Shown here piece after piece: positions 34,665 through 43,910 of a stretch of DNA of 64,000 nt (positions are counted from its first letter, which is position 1; every line of letters starts with the position of its first letter). The stretch is from Caproicibacterium lactatifermentans (GTDB lineage Bacteria > Bacillota > Clostridia > Oscillospirales > Acutalibacteraceae). The stretch covers positions 310,001 through 374,000 of the forward strand of contig NZ_CP046051.1 in assembly GCF_013315815.1 (NCBI RefSeq). The letters run 5' to 3'. A program made the position numbers and the translations under genes. The notes under the pieces are model-generated. The model was not told where the DNA came from and did no database searches. It worked only from the letters and a program-made list of their open reading frames with translations.

Positions 34665-37600
34665 TTGAAAGGACAATTCAAAAAGCTGCTGTTCATTTTG
34701 GTGCTGGGTGCGGCAATTCAGACGGCTGTTTTTCCAGCCAGCGCGGCGGACAGCAGCTCGCAGAAGAGCGGCACAGTGTCGTCAGCGGCTTCTTCTGCAC
34801 TGACCACAGCATCTGCCACGGAGCAGCAAACGGCCAGTACCACCATTAAAAGTGACACAAACAGCGACTTTTCCGTTGAGCAGGGCAAAGAATACACGTT
34901 CCGGTTTGAAGTGGTCGGTCCGCAGGGCCTTACGCCGACCTTCACCATTTCAGGGAGTGCGTTCCAAAAGAGCGGCCAGACACAGGCAGTGGAAAACGGC
35001 CACGACGTGTACTACTACAAAATCAAAGCAGTGGGCAATGCCGGCGACACAGCCGATATTTACACACAGCTTCCGGGGCAGACCGCAGTCAAGCGCTGTA
35101 CGGTGACGGTGAAGGAAACCAGTGTTCCTGCCACTATTAAGAGTGACACAAACAGTGATTTCTCCATTGTGCAGGGCAAGGAATACACGTTCCGGTTTGA
35201 AGTGGTCGGTCCGCAGAGCATTACGCCGACCTTCACCATTTCGGGAAGTGCATTCCGAAAGAGCGGCCAGACACAGACAGTGGAAAACGGCCACGACGTG
35301 TACTACTACAAAATCAAAGCAGTAGGCTCGGCGGGACAGGCATCCGCTGTCTATACACAGCTTCCCGGGCAGACTGCGGTCAAGCGCTGTACGGTGACGG
35401 TGAAAGGAACCGCTTCCATTAAGAGTGACACAAACAGCGATTTTTCCGTTGAGCAGGGCAAAGAGTACACGTTCCGGTTTGAAGTGGTCGGTCCGCAGGG
35501 TCTTACGCCGACCTTCACCATTTCGGGGAGTGCATTCCAGAAGAGCGGCCAGACACAGACAGTGGAAAACGGCCACGACGTGTACTACTACAAAATCAAA
35601 GCAGTGGGTAATGCCGGCGACACAGCCGATATTTACACACAGCTTCCCGGGCAGACCGCGGTGAAGCGCTGCGCCGTGACAGTGCAGGGAGCCGCTTCCA
35701 TTAAGAGTGACACAAACAGCGATTTTTCCGTTGCGCAGGGCAAAGAGTACACGTTCCGGTTTGAAGTGGTCGGTCCGCAGGGTCTTACGCCGACCTTCAC
35801 CATTTCGGGGAGTGCATTCCAGAAGAGCGGCCAGACACAAAGGGTGGAAAACGGCCACGATGTGTACTACTACAAAATCAAAGCAGTAGGCTCGGCGGGA
35901 CAGACGTCCGCTGTCTATACACAGCTTCCCGGGCAGACTGCGGTGAAGCGCTGTACGGTGACGGTGCAGGGAGCCGCTTCCATTAAAAGCGACACAAACA
36001 GCGACTTTTCCGTTGCGCAGGGCAAGGAATACACGTTCCGGTTTGAAGTGGTCGGTCCGCAGGGCCTTACGCCGACCTTTACCATTTTGGGAAGTGCATT
36101 CCAGAAGAGCGGTCAGACACAGACAGTGGAAAACGGCCACGACGTGTACTACTACAAAATCAAAGCAGTAGGCTCGGCGGGACAGGCATCCGCTGTCTAT
36201 ACACAGCTTCCCGGGCAGACTGCGGTCAAGCGCTGTGCCGTGACGGTGAAGGAAACCAGTGTTCCTGCCACTATTAAGAGTGACACAAACAGTGATTTCT
36301 CCATTGCGCAGGGCAAGGAATACACGTTCCGGTTTGAAGTGGTCGGTCCGCAGGGCCTTACGCCGACCTTCACCATTTCGGGAAGTGCATTCCGAAAGAG
36401 CGGCCAGACACAGAGAGTGGAAAACGGCCACGACGTGTACTACTACAAAATCAAAGCAGTGGGTAATGCCGGCGACACAGCCGATATTTACACACAGCTT
36501 CCCGGGCAGACCGCGGTGAAGCGCTGCGCCGTGACAGTGCAGGGAGCCGCTTCCATTAAGAGTGACACAAACAGCGATTTTTCCGTTGAGCAGGGCAAAG
36601 AGTACACGTTCCGGTTTGAAGTGGTCGGTCCGCAGGGTCTTACGCCGACCTTCACCATTTCGGGGAGTGCATTCCAGAAGAGCGGCCAGACACAGACAGT
36701 GGAAAATAATCACGATGTGTACTACTACAAAATCAAAGCAGTGGGCAATGCCGGCGACACAGCCGATATTTACACACAGCTTCCCGGGCAGACCGCGGTG
36801 AAGCGCTGCGCCGTGACAGTGCAGGGAGCCGCTTCCATTAAGAGTGACACAAACAGCGATTTTTCCGTTGAGCAGGGCAAAGAGTACACGTTCCGGTTTG
36901 AAGTGGTCGGTCCGCAGGGTCTTACGCCGACCTTCACCATTTCGGGGAGTGCATTCCAGAAGAGCGGCCAGACACAGACAGTGGAAAATAATCACGATGT
37001 GTACTACTACAAAATCAAAGCAGTGGGCAATGCCGGCGACACAGCCGATATTTACACACAGCTGCCGGGACAAAGTGCTGTGAAGAGCTGTACCGCTGTG
37101 GTAAAAATTACGACCACTACACCGATGAAAGGCATCGATGTCAGTGAGCACAACGGCTACGTAGACTGGGATACAGCCAAGGCTGCGGGTTTGCAGTTTG
37201 CTATGATTCGCTGCGGCTACGGCGGGGACATCGAAAGTCAGGACGACGCGCAGTTTGAGCGCAATGTTTCCGAGTGCGAGCGGCTGGGAATTCCGTGGGG
37301 CACTTACCTTTACAGCTACGCCTTGACAACCGACAACGCCAAAAGTGAGCTTGCCCATGTGCTGCGCCTGCTGGAAGGTAAACATCCGCAGTTCCCAGTC
37401 TTTATCGACATGGAGGATGCGGACGACTATAAGGCAAAACGTGGTATGCCGGACAGCGAAACATTGACGGAAATCATGAAGATTTTCTGCTCAGGTGTGA
37501 AAGATGCCGGCTATCTGGCAGGTTATTACGTCAATTTGGACTGGTACAAGAATTACATCAATCCGGAGGAACTTTCGGATTATCTGTTCTGGTACGCACG

Positions 37601-37757
37601 TCCGGGCCTGGATGAGCCGGACAAGACCTGCAGCATTTGGCAGAGTGAGTTCCCCGGAACCGGCGGCAGCTGGGACGGCGCGAACATCAGCAGCGGCGGG
37701 TGTGACATGGATGTATCTTATGTGGACTTTACCACATGGAAACAGGACAATACATAA
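34665..37757 (+). CDS. Secreted GH25 lysozyme with eight tandem repeats
   Basis: A 1030-residue exported protein. Residues 1-28 are a signal peptide (FKKLLFILVLGAAIQTAVFPASA). A short Ser/Thr-rich linker leads to eight copies of a 94-97 residue beta-rich repeat (about 61-817) that opens IKSDTNSDFS and contains GKEYTFRFEVVGPQ. The last 210 residues are a glycoside hydrolase family 25 muramidase with the catalytic Asp825 in KGIDVSEHNG and acidic residues in FIDMEDADD (about 914-920), ending DVSYVDFTTW. The repeats may bind cell wall or glycan, though this is inference. There is no sortase signal. The TTG at 34665 lies 13 bases after AAGGAG. An out-of-frame ATG at 34652 is too close to that site. 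Confidence 0.92.
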   Translation: MKGQFKKLLFILVLGAAIQTAVFPASAADSSSQKSGTVSSAASSALTTASATEQQTASTTIKSDTNSDFSVEQGKEYTFRFEVVGPQGLTPTFTISGSAFQKSGQTQAVENGHDVYYYKIKAVGNAGDTADIYTQLPGQTAVKRCTVTVKETSVPATIKSDTNSDFSIVQGKEYTFRFEVVGPQSITPTFTISGSAFRKSGQTQTVENGHDVYYYKIKAVGSAGQASAVYTQLPGQTAVKRCTVTVKGTASIKSDTNSDFSVEQGKEYTFRFEVVGPQGLTPTFTISGSAFQKSGQTQTVENGHDVYYYKIKAVGNAGDTADIYTQLPGQTAVKRCAVTVQGAASIKSDTNSDFSVAQGKEYTFRFEVVGPQGLTPTFTISGSAFQKSGQTQRVENGHDVYYYKIKAVGSAGQTSAVYTQLPGQTAVKRCTVTVQGAASIKSDTNSDFSVAQGKEYTFRFEVVGPQGLTPTFTILGSAFQKSGQTQTVENGHDVYYYKIKAVGSAGQASAVYTQLPGQTAVKRCAVTVKETSVPATIKSDTNSDFSIAQGKEYTFRFEVVGPQGLTPTFTISGSAFRKSGQTQRVENGHDVYYYKIKAVGNAGDTADIYTQLPGQTAVKRCAVTVQGAASIKSDTNSDFSVEQGKEYTFRFEVVGPQGLTPTFTISGSAFQKSGQTQTVENNHDVYYYKIKAVGNAGDTADIYTQLPGQTAVKRCAVTVQGAASIKSDTNSDFSVEQGKEYTFRFEVVGPQGLTPTFTISGSAFQKSGQTQTVENNHDVYYYKIKAVGNAGDTADIYTQLPGQSAVKSCTAVVKITTTTPMKGIDVSEHNGYVDWDTAKAAGLQFAMIRCGYGGDIESQDDAQFERNVSECERLGIPWGTYLYSYALTTDNAKSELAHVLRLLEGKHPQFPVFIDMEDADDYKAKRGMPDSETLTEIMKIFCSGVKDAGYLAGYYVNLDWYKNYINPEELSDYLFWYARPGLDEPDKTCSIWQSEFPGTGGSWDGANISSGGCDMDVSYVDFTTWKQDNT
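34845..37118 (+). repeat. Eight tandem 282/291-base coding repeats
   Basis: Units begin (ATT of IKSDTNSD) at 34845, 35136, 35418, 35700, 35982, 36273, 36555 and 36837. Units 1 and 5 are 291 bases because they end in ETSVPAT instead of GAAS. The rest are 282. Units 7 and 8 are identical over roughly their first 230 bases, and variants (NAGDTADIY or GSAGQASAVY; GHD or NHD) are shuffled between units. This pattern points to recent duplication and recombination between copies. Confidence 0.95.
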
Positions 37758-37779
37758 AAATACAGTTTTACAGGATATG

Positions 37780-37825
37780 AAAAAGAGCAGACAGTTCTCC
37801 AGGCGGAGGGCGGCCTGCTCTTTTT
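37780..37825 (+). terminator. Terminator after the lysozyme gene
   Basis: AAAAAGAGCAG pairs with CTGCTCTTTTT around a 24-base loop that can itself fold, 22 bases after the stop. Confidence 0.8.
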
Positions 37826-37951
37826 AGATGAAATAAGGCATATTCCGTAAAAAAGTTTTCATATAGGGTAGCATACTGCTTCCAAATAATGTACAATTGT
37901 ATGAAAAAAACAACAGGCACTATGCCTGCCGGGAGAAAGGAAGTTATTTTG

Positions 37952-38326
37952 ATGTTGAAAACTGTTTATACCAAAGATGCACCGGCCGCTATTGGTCCGT
38001 ACTCACAGGCCGTGATTTCCGGCGATACTGTGTATCTCAGCGGCCAAATTCCGATTATTCCAGCTACCGGAAAAATCATGGAGGGGGACATTGCCGTGCA
38101 GGCTGAGCAGGTTATGCAGAACATCGGCCATATCCTAAAGGCCGCCGGCACCGACTACACAAAGGTACTGAAGACAACCTGCTTCCTTGCCAACATGGCG
38201 GATTTTTCCGCATTCAATGAAGTATACGGCAAATACTTTACCGGCAAGCCCGCGCGCTCCTGCGTAGCGGTGAAAGGGCTGCCAAAGAATGTTTTGGTCG
38301 AAGTAGAAGTAACAGCGGCACTGTAA
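37952..38326 (+). CDS. ridA: RidA family reactive enamine/imine deaminase
   Basis: RidA hydrolyses reactive 2-aminoacrylate and related imines released by PLP enzymes. The 124-residue protein has the family marks YTKDAPAAIGPYSQAV at the start, VYLSGQIPIIPATG, and the catalytic Arg in the C-terminal RSCVAVKGLPKNVLVEVEVTA. The ATG at 37952 follows AGAAAGGAAG. Upstream in-frame starts have no ribosome binding site. The palindrome TACAATTGTA lies upstream near 37891-37900, and no clear promoter was found. Confidence 0.94.
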   Translation: MLKTVYTKDAPAAIGPYSQAVISGDTVYLSGQIPIIPATGKIMEGDIAVQAEQVMQNIGHILKAAGTDYTKVLKTTCFLANMADFSAFNEVYGKYFTGKPARSCVAVKGLPKNVLVEVEVTAAL

Positions 38327-38350
38327 GAATAGACAGTACGACTTTTTGCA

Positions 38351-38394
38351 AACAAGAGAAGGCAGGCACTGCGCCCGCCCTCTCTTGTTTTTTT
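38351..38394. terminator. Bidirectional terminator between ridA and the aro operon
   Basis: AACAAGAGA pairs with TCTCTTGTT, with an inner GC-rich part and seven T on the plus strand. The minus strand gives the same stem with a shorter T-tract, so it can also end the pheA transcript. Confidence 0.85.
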
Positions 38395-38522
38395 GTATAG
38401 GGGTACTGCCGTTTGGCAATCCAGTCCGCGCCGATGCCGAAGCACACCATACACACCATAAGCCAAAAGCCGAGGCCCATGGCAAATGAAATCAGCCTGC
38501 CTTTTGCGGGACCGGCAGAACG

Positions 38523-39644
38523 TTATTCCGTGTGTACTTCGCAGTAGTTACCAAGAAAATGGAAACGCGGCAGTTCCTCCTGCAGAGAGCACAGAAGTTC
38601 CAGCACGGCGGGGTCACGCACATTTCCGGTAAAATCCAAATAAAAATCATACTCGAAGTCTTTGCCCGCAATGGGCCGGGATTCAATTTTTGTCAGGTTC
38701 ATTCCTGCGGCGGCAAAGCGGGACAGTACAGCGTTCAGGCTGCCGGTGGTGTGGGCCACATTAAAGCAGAGACTGATTTTTTCCGCATTGTCCGGAATGC
38801 ACAGCTGCCGGCTAATGACAGCAAAGCGGGTGGCATTGTTGTCGGTGTTCTGCAGGTCACGTTCAAGTATGTGCAGACCGTACTTGTGGGCGGCGCTTTC
38901 GCTGCAGACAGCGGCAATGGAAGCATCTTCCGCGGCGGCCTTGGCGGCGGCGCTGGTACTGCTGACTGGCTGCAGCGGCAGGTGCAGGGCAGAAAGCCGC
39001 CGGGAACACTGCTGCAGGGCAATTTTTTTGGACTGAATGCAGCGGACAGATGCGGGGCTGCTTTCCTTTGCGGCAAGGCACTGATGTACCCGAATGGTCT
39101 TTGCCGCAACAATATAAAAGCGGCACTGCATCAGCAGGCTGTACACGTCACTGACACTGCCCGCACTGGAATTTTCCATAGGGACAACCGCCAGACCTGC
39201 ATTGCCCTGTTCCACACAGCGAAAAATATCATCAAACCGGTTGTAGAACTGGACCTGTGCCCGCGGGTACAGGGATGACACGACACTGTGGCTGTAGGAG
39301 CCCGGCCCGCCTAAACAGGCAACACTTTCGGGAAAGGCGGGTACCTTTGGGGCGGCGGCAATGGTCTTCCGCAGGGTGCCGCCGGAACCCAGCAGCCGGT
39401 GCTGCAGGGCACTGCTTTCACTCATAATGGTACGGTACACAATGCGTGCCGCACCACTGTAGAGGCCGGCCTTTGCGGAAATGCGGTCCAGAATTTCCTC
39501 TTCCCGTGCGGCGTTGTGCACCGGAATGCCATCCCGCTTTTTAGCTTCGGCCATTTTTTTGGCACAGTCCATGCGCTGAACAAACAGCGGCAGCAACTGG
39601 CTGTCAATCGTATCTATTTCACGGCGGATATCCTTTAAATCCAT
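38523..39644 (-). CDS. pheA: Bifunctional chorismate mutase/prephenate dehydratase (P-protein)
   Basis: PheA turns chorismate into prephenate and then phenylpyruvate, the Phe branch. The 373-residue protein has an AroQ chorismate mutase domain (MDLKDIRREIDTIDSQLLPL, about 1-85), a prephenate dehydratase domain (CLGGPGSYSHSV near 110, DNNATRFAVISRQ near 270), and a C-terminal ACT domain with ESRP near 318 that normally binds Phe for feedback. It is the last gene of the aro operon, eight bases after aroC, under the Phe-rich leader at 45044-45151. Confidence 0.96.
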   Translation of the reverse strand: MDLKDIRREIDTIDSQLLPLFVQRMDCAKKMAEAKKRDGIPVHNAAREEEILDRISAKAGLYSGAARIVYRTIMSESSALQHRLLGSGGTLRKTIAAAPKVPAFPESVACLGGPGSYSHSVVSSLYPRAQVQFYNRFDDIFRCVEQGNAGLAVVPMENSSAGSVSDVYSLLMQCRFYIVAAKTIRVHQCLAAKESSPASVRCIQSKKIALQQCSRRLSALHLPLQPVSSTSAAAKAAAEDASIAAVCSESAAHKYGLHILERDLQNTDNNATRFAVISRQLCIPDNAEKISLCFNVAHTTGSLNAVLSRFAAAGMNLTKIESRPIAGKDFEYDFYLDFTGNVRDPAVLELLCSLQEELPRFHFLGNYCEVHTE

Positions 39645-39652
39645 TTTATCGT

Positions 39653-40747
39653 TCAGTCCTTTGCAATATGCTCTAAAATACCATCTATATTGAGAAGCGC
39701 CAGCGCAACAGCAGCCTCCACCGCAGGAACCGCGCGCGGCACAATACAGGGGTCGTGCCGCCCGTGTACGGACAGCAGAGTGTCCTTACCGGTCGCAAGG
39801 TTCACACTGTGCTGCTCCCGCACAATGGAGGGAGTAGGCTTAAAGGCCGCACGGAACAAAATGGGCATTCCCGTGGTAATGCCGCCTAAAATGCCGCCGG
39901 CATTGTTGGTGCGGGTTTTTACGGTGCCGTCCGCGTCGTAGAAGAACGCATCGTTGTTTTCGCTGCCATGCAGGGCAGCCGCCTCGAAGCCCGCGCCGAA
40001 CTCCACACCTTTGCAGGCGGGAATGCCGAACAGAATCGAGGAAAACAGGCTTTCTATGCCGCCGAACATTCCCTCGCCGCCAAGGCCCGCGGGTACACCC
40101 AAACAGGCGCATTCTACCACGCCGCCGACACTGTCGCCCGCCGCGTGTGCCGTGTCAATCTCGCAGTACATAGCATCCTTTTTCTGCGGGTCCAGCACTG
40201 GAAAATTGGCGGAGCCGCAGGCTTTCAGTATGGGAGCGGTGATATTGGAAAACGGCGTGTCGTGTACTTGCCCGATAGACCAGACGTGCGCGCCGACCAG
40301 AATGCCACGCCGTGCGAGAATTTGGCGGCATACGGCACCCGCAAATACCAGCGGAGCGGTCAGCCGGCCGGAAAAGTGCCCGCCGCCGCGCACATCATTG
40401 CAGCCGTGGTACTTTACCCACGCGGTGTAATCGGCGTGGCCGGGGCGTGGTACCTCCAGCAGATTTTGATAATCGGCGGAACGTGTGTTGGTATTTGCAA
40501 TGACAGCGCACAGGGGCGCGCCGGTTGTCACACCGTTGAGAAGTCCGGAAAGCACCTGCGGAATGTCTGCCTCCCGCCGCGGTGTGCTGGTTCGGTCCCG
40601 GCCCGGTGCCCGTCGGTGCATTTGCTGCTGTACTGCGTCCATATCCACTGCTTCGCCTGCGGGAAGGCCCTCCAGCACACAGCCAATGGCCGGTCCATGG
40701 CTTTCACCGAAAATACTGATTTTTACCCGTTCACCCCACGATGACAT
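39653..40747 (-). CDS. aroC: Chorismate synthase
   Basis: AroC forms chorismate from 5-enolpyruvylshikimate 3-phosphate with reduced FMN as cofactor. The 364-residue protein begins SSWGERVKISIFGESHGPAI, the first family signature. It has the second, GRLTAPLVFAGAVCRQIL, and RTNNAGGILGGITTGMPI near 300. The ATG at 40747 follows GGAGGAAACGCAG and overlaps the aroA stop by 17 bases. Longer frames upstream lie inside aroA. As an oxygen-sensitive flavin enzyme it fits an anaerobe. Confidence 0.96.
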   Translation of the reverse strand: MSSWGERVKISIFGESHGPAIGCVLEGLPAGEAVDMDAVQQQMHRRAPGRDRTSTPRREADIPQVLSGLLNGVTTGAPLCAVIANTNTRSADYQNLLEVPRPGHADYTAWVKYHGCNDVRGGGHFSGRLTAPLVFAGAVCRQILARRGILVGAHVWSIGQVHDTPFSNITAPILKACGSANFPVLDPQKKDAMYCEIDTAHAAGDSVGGVVECACLGVPAGLGGEGMFGGIESLFSSILFGIPACKGVEFGAGFEAAALHGSENNDAFFYDADGTVKTRTNNAGGILGGITTGMPILFRAAFKPTPSIVREQHSVNLATGKDTLLSVHGRHDPCIVPRAVPAVEAAVALALLNIDGILEHIAKD

Positions 40748-41999
40748 CTGCGTTTCCTCCCATCTCCTGATAAACCGTAAAAAATTCCGGCCAGCTTTTT
40801 TGTACTGCCTGTGCGTCAGTAATCGTAACAGGCCCCTGTGTACGCAGGGCGGCAACAGCGGCGGCCATGACAATGCGGTGGTCGCTGCAGCCATCCACGG
40901 TGCCGCCGGGCAACGGCCGGCCCCCCCACAAGGTAAGGGTGTCCTCCATTTGTTCTGCCCGCGCACCCAGTGAAACCGCCATGTGGTACAGGGCGTCCAG
41001 CCGGTCGCTTTCTTTTAGCCGCAGGCGGGCGGCGTTGTACAGACGGGTGCGCCCTTCGGCGAACAGTCCGGCTGCGGCCAGCACCGGTGCAAGGTCCGGT
41101 ATTTGCCCCACGTCGATATCAAAGCCCGTTAAGTGATTTGCTTCGGCGGTGAGAATACCGTTTTTCCAGCGCAGGGAAGCGCCGAATTGTGTCAGCAGCG
41201 GCACGATCGCGCGGTCGCCCTGTGCGGAGCTTGGGTCCAGACCGGTGAGCGATACCTGCCCGCCCAGCGCACCGGCTGTCAGCAGGAATGCCGCTTGGCT
41301 CCAGTCCCGTTCAATGGAAAGTGTGCGGGCACGGAAATGCTGTCCGCCGGGGACCTTCCAGCCGCCTTGGTACGGCAGAACAGAAATGCCGAATTGCTGG
41401 AGCATGTGGCACGTCATGCGGACATAGGAAGCGCTTTGCAGCGGTGAGGTCAGTTGTATCTCGCTGTCACCGGAAAGCAGCGGCAGCGCAAACAAAAGTC
41501 CCGAAATAAATTGACTGGAAACATCGCCCGGCAGACAATACACGCCTGCCTGCAGCTGTCCGGAGATGCGCAGCGGCAGACCGCCGGTACTTTCACAGCA
41601 CAGACCCTGCTGCGGCAGCAGAGAAAGGTAGATGCCCAGAGGGCGCTGCGGCAGCCGCCCACAGCCGGTGAAAACAGCTGGTACGCCCAGTGCGCCGACA
41701 GCCGGTATCAAAAAACGCAGGGTAGAGCCGCTTTCCAGACAGTTGAGCGTGACCGGCGCTTTCGGCGAACCGGAAATGCCTGTTACGGTCAGGGTGTCAC
41801 CCTGCAGCACTGCCTGTGCACCAAGCGCACGAATACAGCCGATGGTTGCCTGCATATCCGCGCTGGTGCCGATGGGCGAGAGAACACTTTTTCCCGGGGC
41901 GAGCGCAGCGCACAAAATGGCCCGATGGGCCGCACTTTTGCTGGGCGGCGGTGACACCGTTCCCCGCAGTGCACCGGGAAAAAGCCGCACGCGGCTCAC
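40731..41999 (-). CDS. aroA: 3-phosphoshikimate 1-carboxyvinyltransferase (EPSP synthase)
   Basis: AroA adds enolpyruvate from PEP to shikimate 3-phosphate. The 422-residue protein has the N-terminal SPPPSKSAAHRAILCAAL, the ESGSTLRFLIP motif near 85, and RLKESDRLDAL near 330. The GTG at 41999 overlaps the aroB stop (GTGA) and has GGGA in front. A GTG at 42014 is the alternative. At the glyphosate-relevant loop it reads SGSTLRFLIPAVGALG, where class I enzymes usually have LGNAGTAMRPL. This is the form seen in many Firmicutes. Confidence 0.95.
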   Translation of the reverse strand: MSRVRLFPGALRGTVSPPPSKSAAHRAILCAALAPGKSVLSPIGTSADMQATIGCIRALGAQAVLQGDTLTVTGISGSPKAPVTLNCLESGSTLRFLIPAVGALGVPAVFTGCGRLPQRPLGIYLSLLPQQGLCCESTGGLPLRISGQLQAGVYCLPGDVSSQFISGLLFALPLLSGDSEIQLTSPLQSASYVRMTCHMLQQFGISVLPYQGGWKVPGGQHFRARTLSIERDWSQAAFLLTAGALGGQVSLTGLDPSSAQGDRAIVPLLTQFGASLRWKNGILTAEANHLTGFDIDVGQIPDLAPVLAAAGLFAEGRTRLYNAARLRLKESDRLDALYHMAVSLGARAEQMEDTLTLWGGRPLPGGTVDGCSDHRIVMAAAVAALRTQGPVTITDAQAVQKSWPEFFTVYQEMGGNADVIVG

Positions 42000-43051
42000 T
42001 GCATTTCCCGGCACAGCCGGGGCAGGTCCGCACGCGGTACCTTCTGTATACAGCAGTGGCCGATATCTTTCAGCAGTATCAGTTTCACACTGTTTCCAGT
42101 GGATTTCTTATCATGCGCGGTTGCGGAAATGAGGTCCTGCATGGATTCGGTACAGACAGACGGCAGGCCGTACCGGTGCAGCAGGGCCGCAATGCGGTTT
42201 GCTGTGCCAGGGGCGGTCATGCCGTTCTGTTCACTCATGCGGGTAATCAGAACCATGCCGACACCCACAGCGGCACCATGCGTCAGGCCATGATAATTCT
42301 GCAGCGTTTCCAGTGCATGGCCAAATGTATGACCAAAGTTCAAAATGGCCCGCTCACCAGTGTCACGCTCATCTTTTTCCACGACCTGCCGCTTGATGTC
42401 CACACAGGCGGCGATAACCTCCGGCAGGTATTTTCGGCAGTCCTCTGTTTCCAGTCGCTCAAACAGTGCGCGGCTGCGGATACAGCCGTACTTAATGACT
42501 TCCCCCATGCCATCAGAGAAGAAAGCAGTTGGCAGGGAGGAAAGCGTGTGCGGGTCAATGAGGACCAGAGAGGGCTGGTGGAAGGCACCCACTAGGTTTT
42601 TGCCTTCCGGCAAGTCTACGCCGGTTTTGCCGCCGACGGACGAATCCACCTGTGCCAACAGACTGGTGGGAATTTGGATGAACGGAATGCCGCGCAGCCA
42701 TGTAGCCGCCGCAAAGCCGGTCATATCGCCGCACACACCGCCGCCCAGTGCCACGGCGAAATCACTGCGGGTAAGGTTCGATTGGGAGAACGCCGCGTAC
42801 AGGCGGGAAATGGTGGATAGATTTTTGCTTTGTTCACCGGCGGGAAAAGTCACCAAAGAGGCGAGAATGCCCGCCGTCTGCAGAGAGCGCAGAACGGTGT
42901 CAGCGTAAAGGGGCGCCGTATGGGTATCGGCCACCACCACACAGCGTTTCGCCGCGGGCAGCAGTGTTGTGGCGTACGGCCCAATCTGCCGGATACAGTT
43001 ATTTTCTATGAGAATGTCATAGGATGGATTTGTATGTACAGTGATTGTCAT
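41996..43051 (-). CDS. aroB: 3-dehydroquinate synthase
   Basis: AroB closes DAHP to 3-dehydroquinate, using NAD catalytically and a divalent metal. The 351-residue protein has GEQSKNLSTI near 72, GGGVCGDMTGFAAATWLRG near 98 and the QVDSSVGGKTGVD motif near 138. The metal ligands are in the FGHTFGHALE stretch near 247. It overlaps tyrA by four bases (ATGA) and aroA by three or four, so translation of tyrA-aroB-aroA-aroC is probably coupled. Confidence 0.96.
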   Translation of the reverse strand: MTITVHTNPSYDILIENNCIRQIGPYATTLLPAAKRCVVVADTHTAPLYADTVLRSLQTAGILASLVTFPAGEQSKNLSTISRLYAAFSQSNLTRSDFAVALGGGVCGDMTGFAAATWLRGIPFIQIPTSLLAQVDSSVGGKTGVDLPEGKNLVGAFHQPSLVLIDPHTLSSLPTAFFSDGMGEVIKYGCIRSRALFERLETEDCRKYLPEVIAACVDIKRQVVEKDERDTGERAILNFGHTFGHALETLQNYHGLTHGAAVGVGMVLITRMSEQNGMTAPGTANRIAALLHRYGLPSVCTESMQDLISATAHDKKSTGNSVKLILLKDIGHCCIQKVPRADLPRLCREMQ

Positions 43052-43878
43052 TCTCCCAGTTCCTCCTTAATCAGACGGCCCCGCCGCAGAAGCGCTTCCA
43101 GTCGTTTTTGGTCGCCGTCAGCAACAGCGTCCCGAATGTCGGAAAGGTTCTTTATCAGGGTATTCAGTTCCCCAGTCAGAGCAGTTTGGTTATCCAAAAA
43201 CAGCTCCGCCCACATGACTTCATTGATGTTTGCCACACGGGAAACGTCACGATAGCTTCCAGCGGAAAAGCCGCGGTGTTCCGGGCAGCACGGGCTCATC
43301 ACATAGGCGCAGGCCAGTGCGTGCGGAAGCTGGCTGGTAAAGGCAATCAACTGGTCGTGATGTTCCGGTGTGGTGGAGACACTGCGCCCAAAACCAAGCT
43401 GAAACGCCGTTTGCCGCAGCAGCTCCTGCACCGGTTCCGGGGCGCTGCACGGCACCAAAATGTAACTGGCACCCTTAAACATATCCGCGCGCGAAGCGGA
43501 AAAGCCGTGCTTTTCTGTGCCAGCCATGGGGTGAGCACCGCAGTAGACAAAACCCCCCTCTTTTGCCAGTGCGCACAGTCCGTGGCACACCTTTGTTTTA
43601 ATGCCGCACACGTCCGTCAGAACCGTATGTTTCCCGAAGGCGGAAAGGTGTGCGCGCACAAAGTCAATGTCGGCCTGCGGGTACAGGCACAGATACACAA
43701 TGTCGGCCTGTCGAAGGTCATCGTTGTCACCCTCCTTTGTGATGGCACCGCAGGCAAGGGCGGCCTCCACCGTGGCGGGGTCGGAGTCGATGCCGGCAAC
43801 GTGACAGTCAGTGTATTTCGTAAAGGCTTTGGCAAGGCTGCCGCCTATCAGCCCCAGCCCGACAATGACAATATGCAA
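43048..43878 (-). CDS. tyrA: Prephenate dehydrogenase
   Basis: TyrA oxidises prephenate to 4-hydroxyphenylpyruvate, the Tyr branch. The 276-residue protein has the Rossmann motif VGLGLIGGSLAKAF at residues 6-19, the conserved GAHPMAGTEKHGF near 128, and the helical dimer domain at the C-terminus. There is no ACT domain, so direct Tyr feedback may be weaker than in longer TyrA proteins. It lies 32 bases after aroF. Confidence 0.95.
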   Translation of the reverse strand: MHIVIVGLGLIGGSLAKAFTKYTDCHVAGIDSDPATVEAALACGAITKEGDNDDLRQADIVYLCLYPQADIDFVRAHLSAFGKHTVLTDVCGIKTKVCHGLCALAKEGGFVYCGAHPMAGTEKHGFSASRADMFKGASYILVPCSAPEPVQELLRQTAFQLGFGRSVSTTPEHHDQLIAFTSQLPHALACAYVMSPCCPEHRGFSAGSYRDVSRVANINEVMWAELFLDNQTALTGELNTLIKNLSDIRDAVADGDQKRLEALLRRGRLIKEELGE

Positions 43879-43910
43879 AATAACGCGCCCCTTTCGATAA
43901 AACTCTATAA

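Noticed and set aside
34652..34849. ATG frame at 34652 in front of the lysozyme gene
   Set aside because: AAGGAG is immediately next to this ATG, the frame has no protein character, and the TTG frame at 34665 gives the signal peptide.
34845..37118. CRISPR-like repetition
   Set aside because: The period is 282-291 bases, the repeats are contiguous without spacers, and they code for protein. It is not a CRISPR array.
34950..37385. 811-codon open frame on the minus strand across the lysozyme repeats
   Set aside because: It is a shadow of the tandem repeat. The plus-strand frame has a promoter, a signal peptide and a GH25 domain, while the minus frame has no start signal and only mirrors the repeat period.
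38238..38480. Small minus-strand membrane-like frame after pheA (MGLGFWLMVCMVCFGIG start)
   Set aside because: The first 20 residues look like a membrane helix, but the frame runs through the bidirectional terminator at 38351-38394 and ends inside ridA, and no good ribosome binding site is present.
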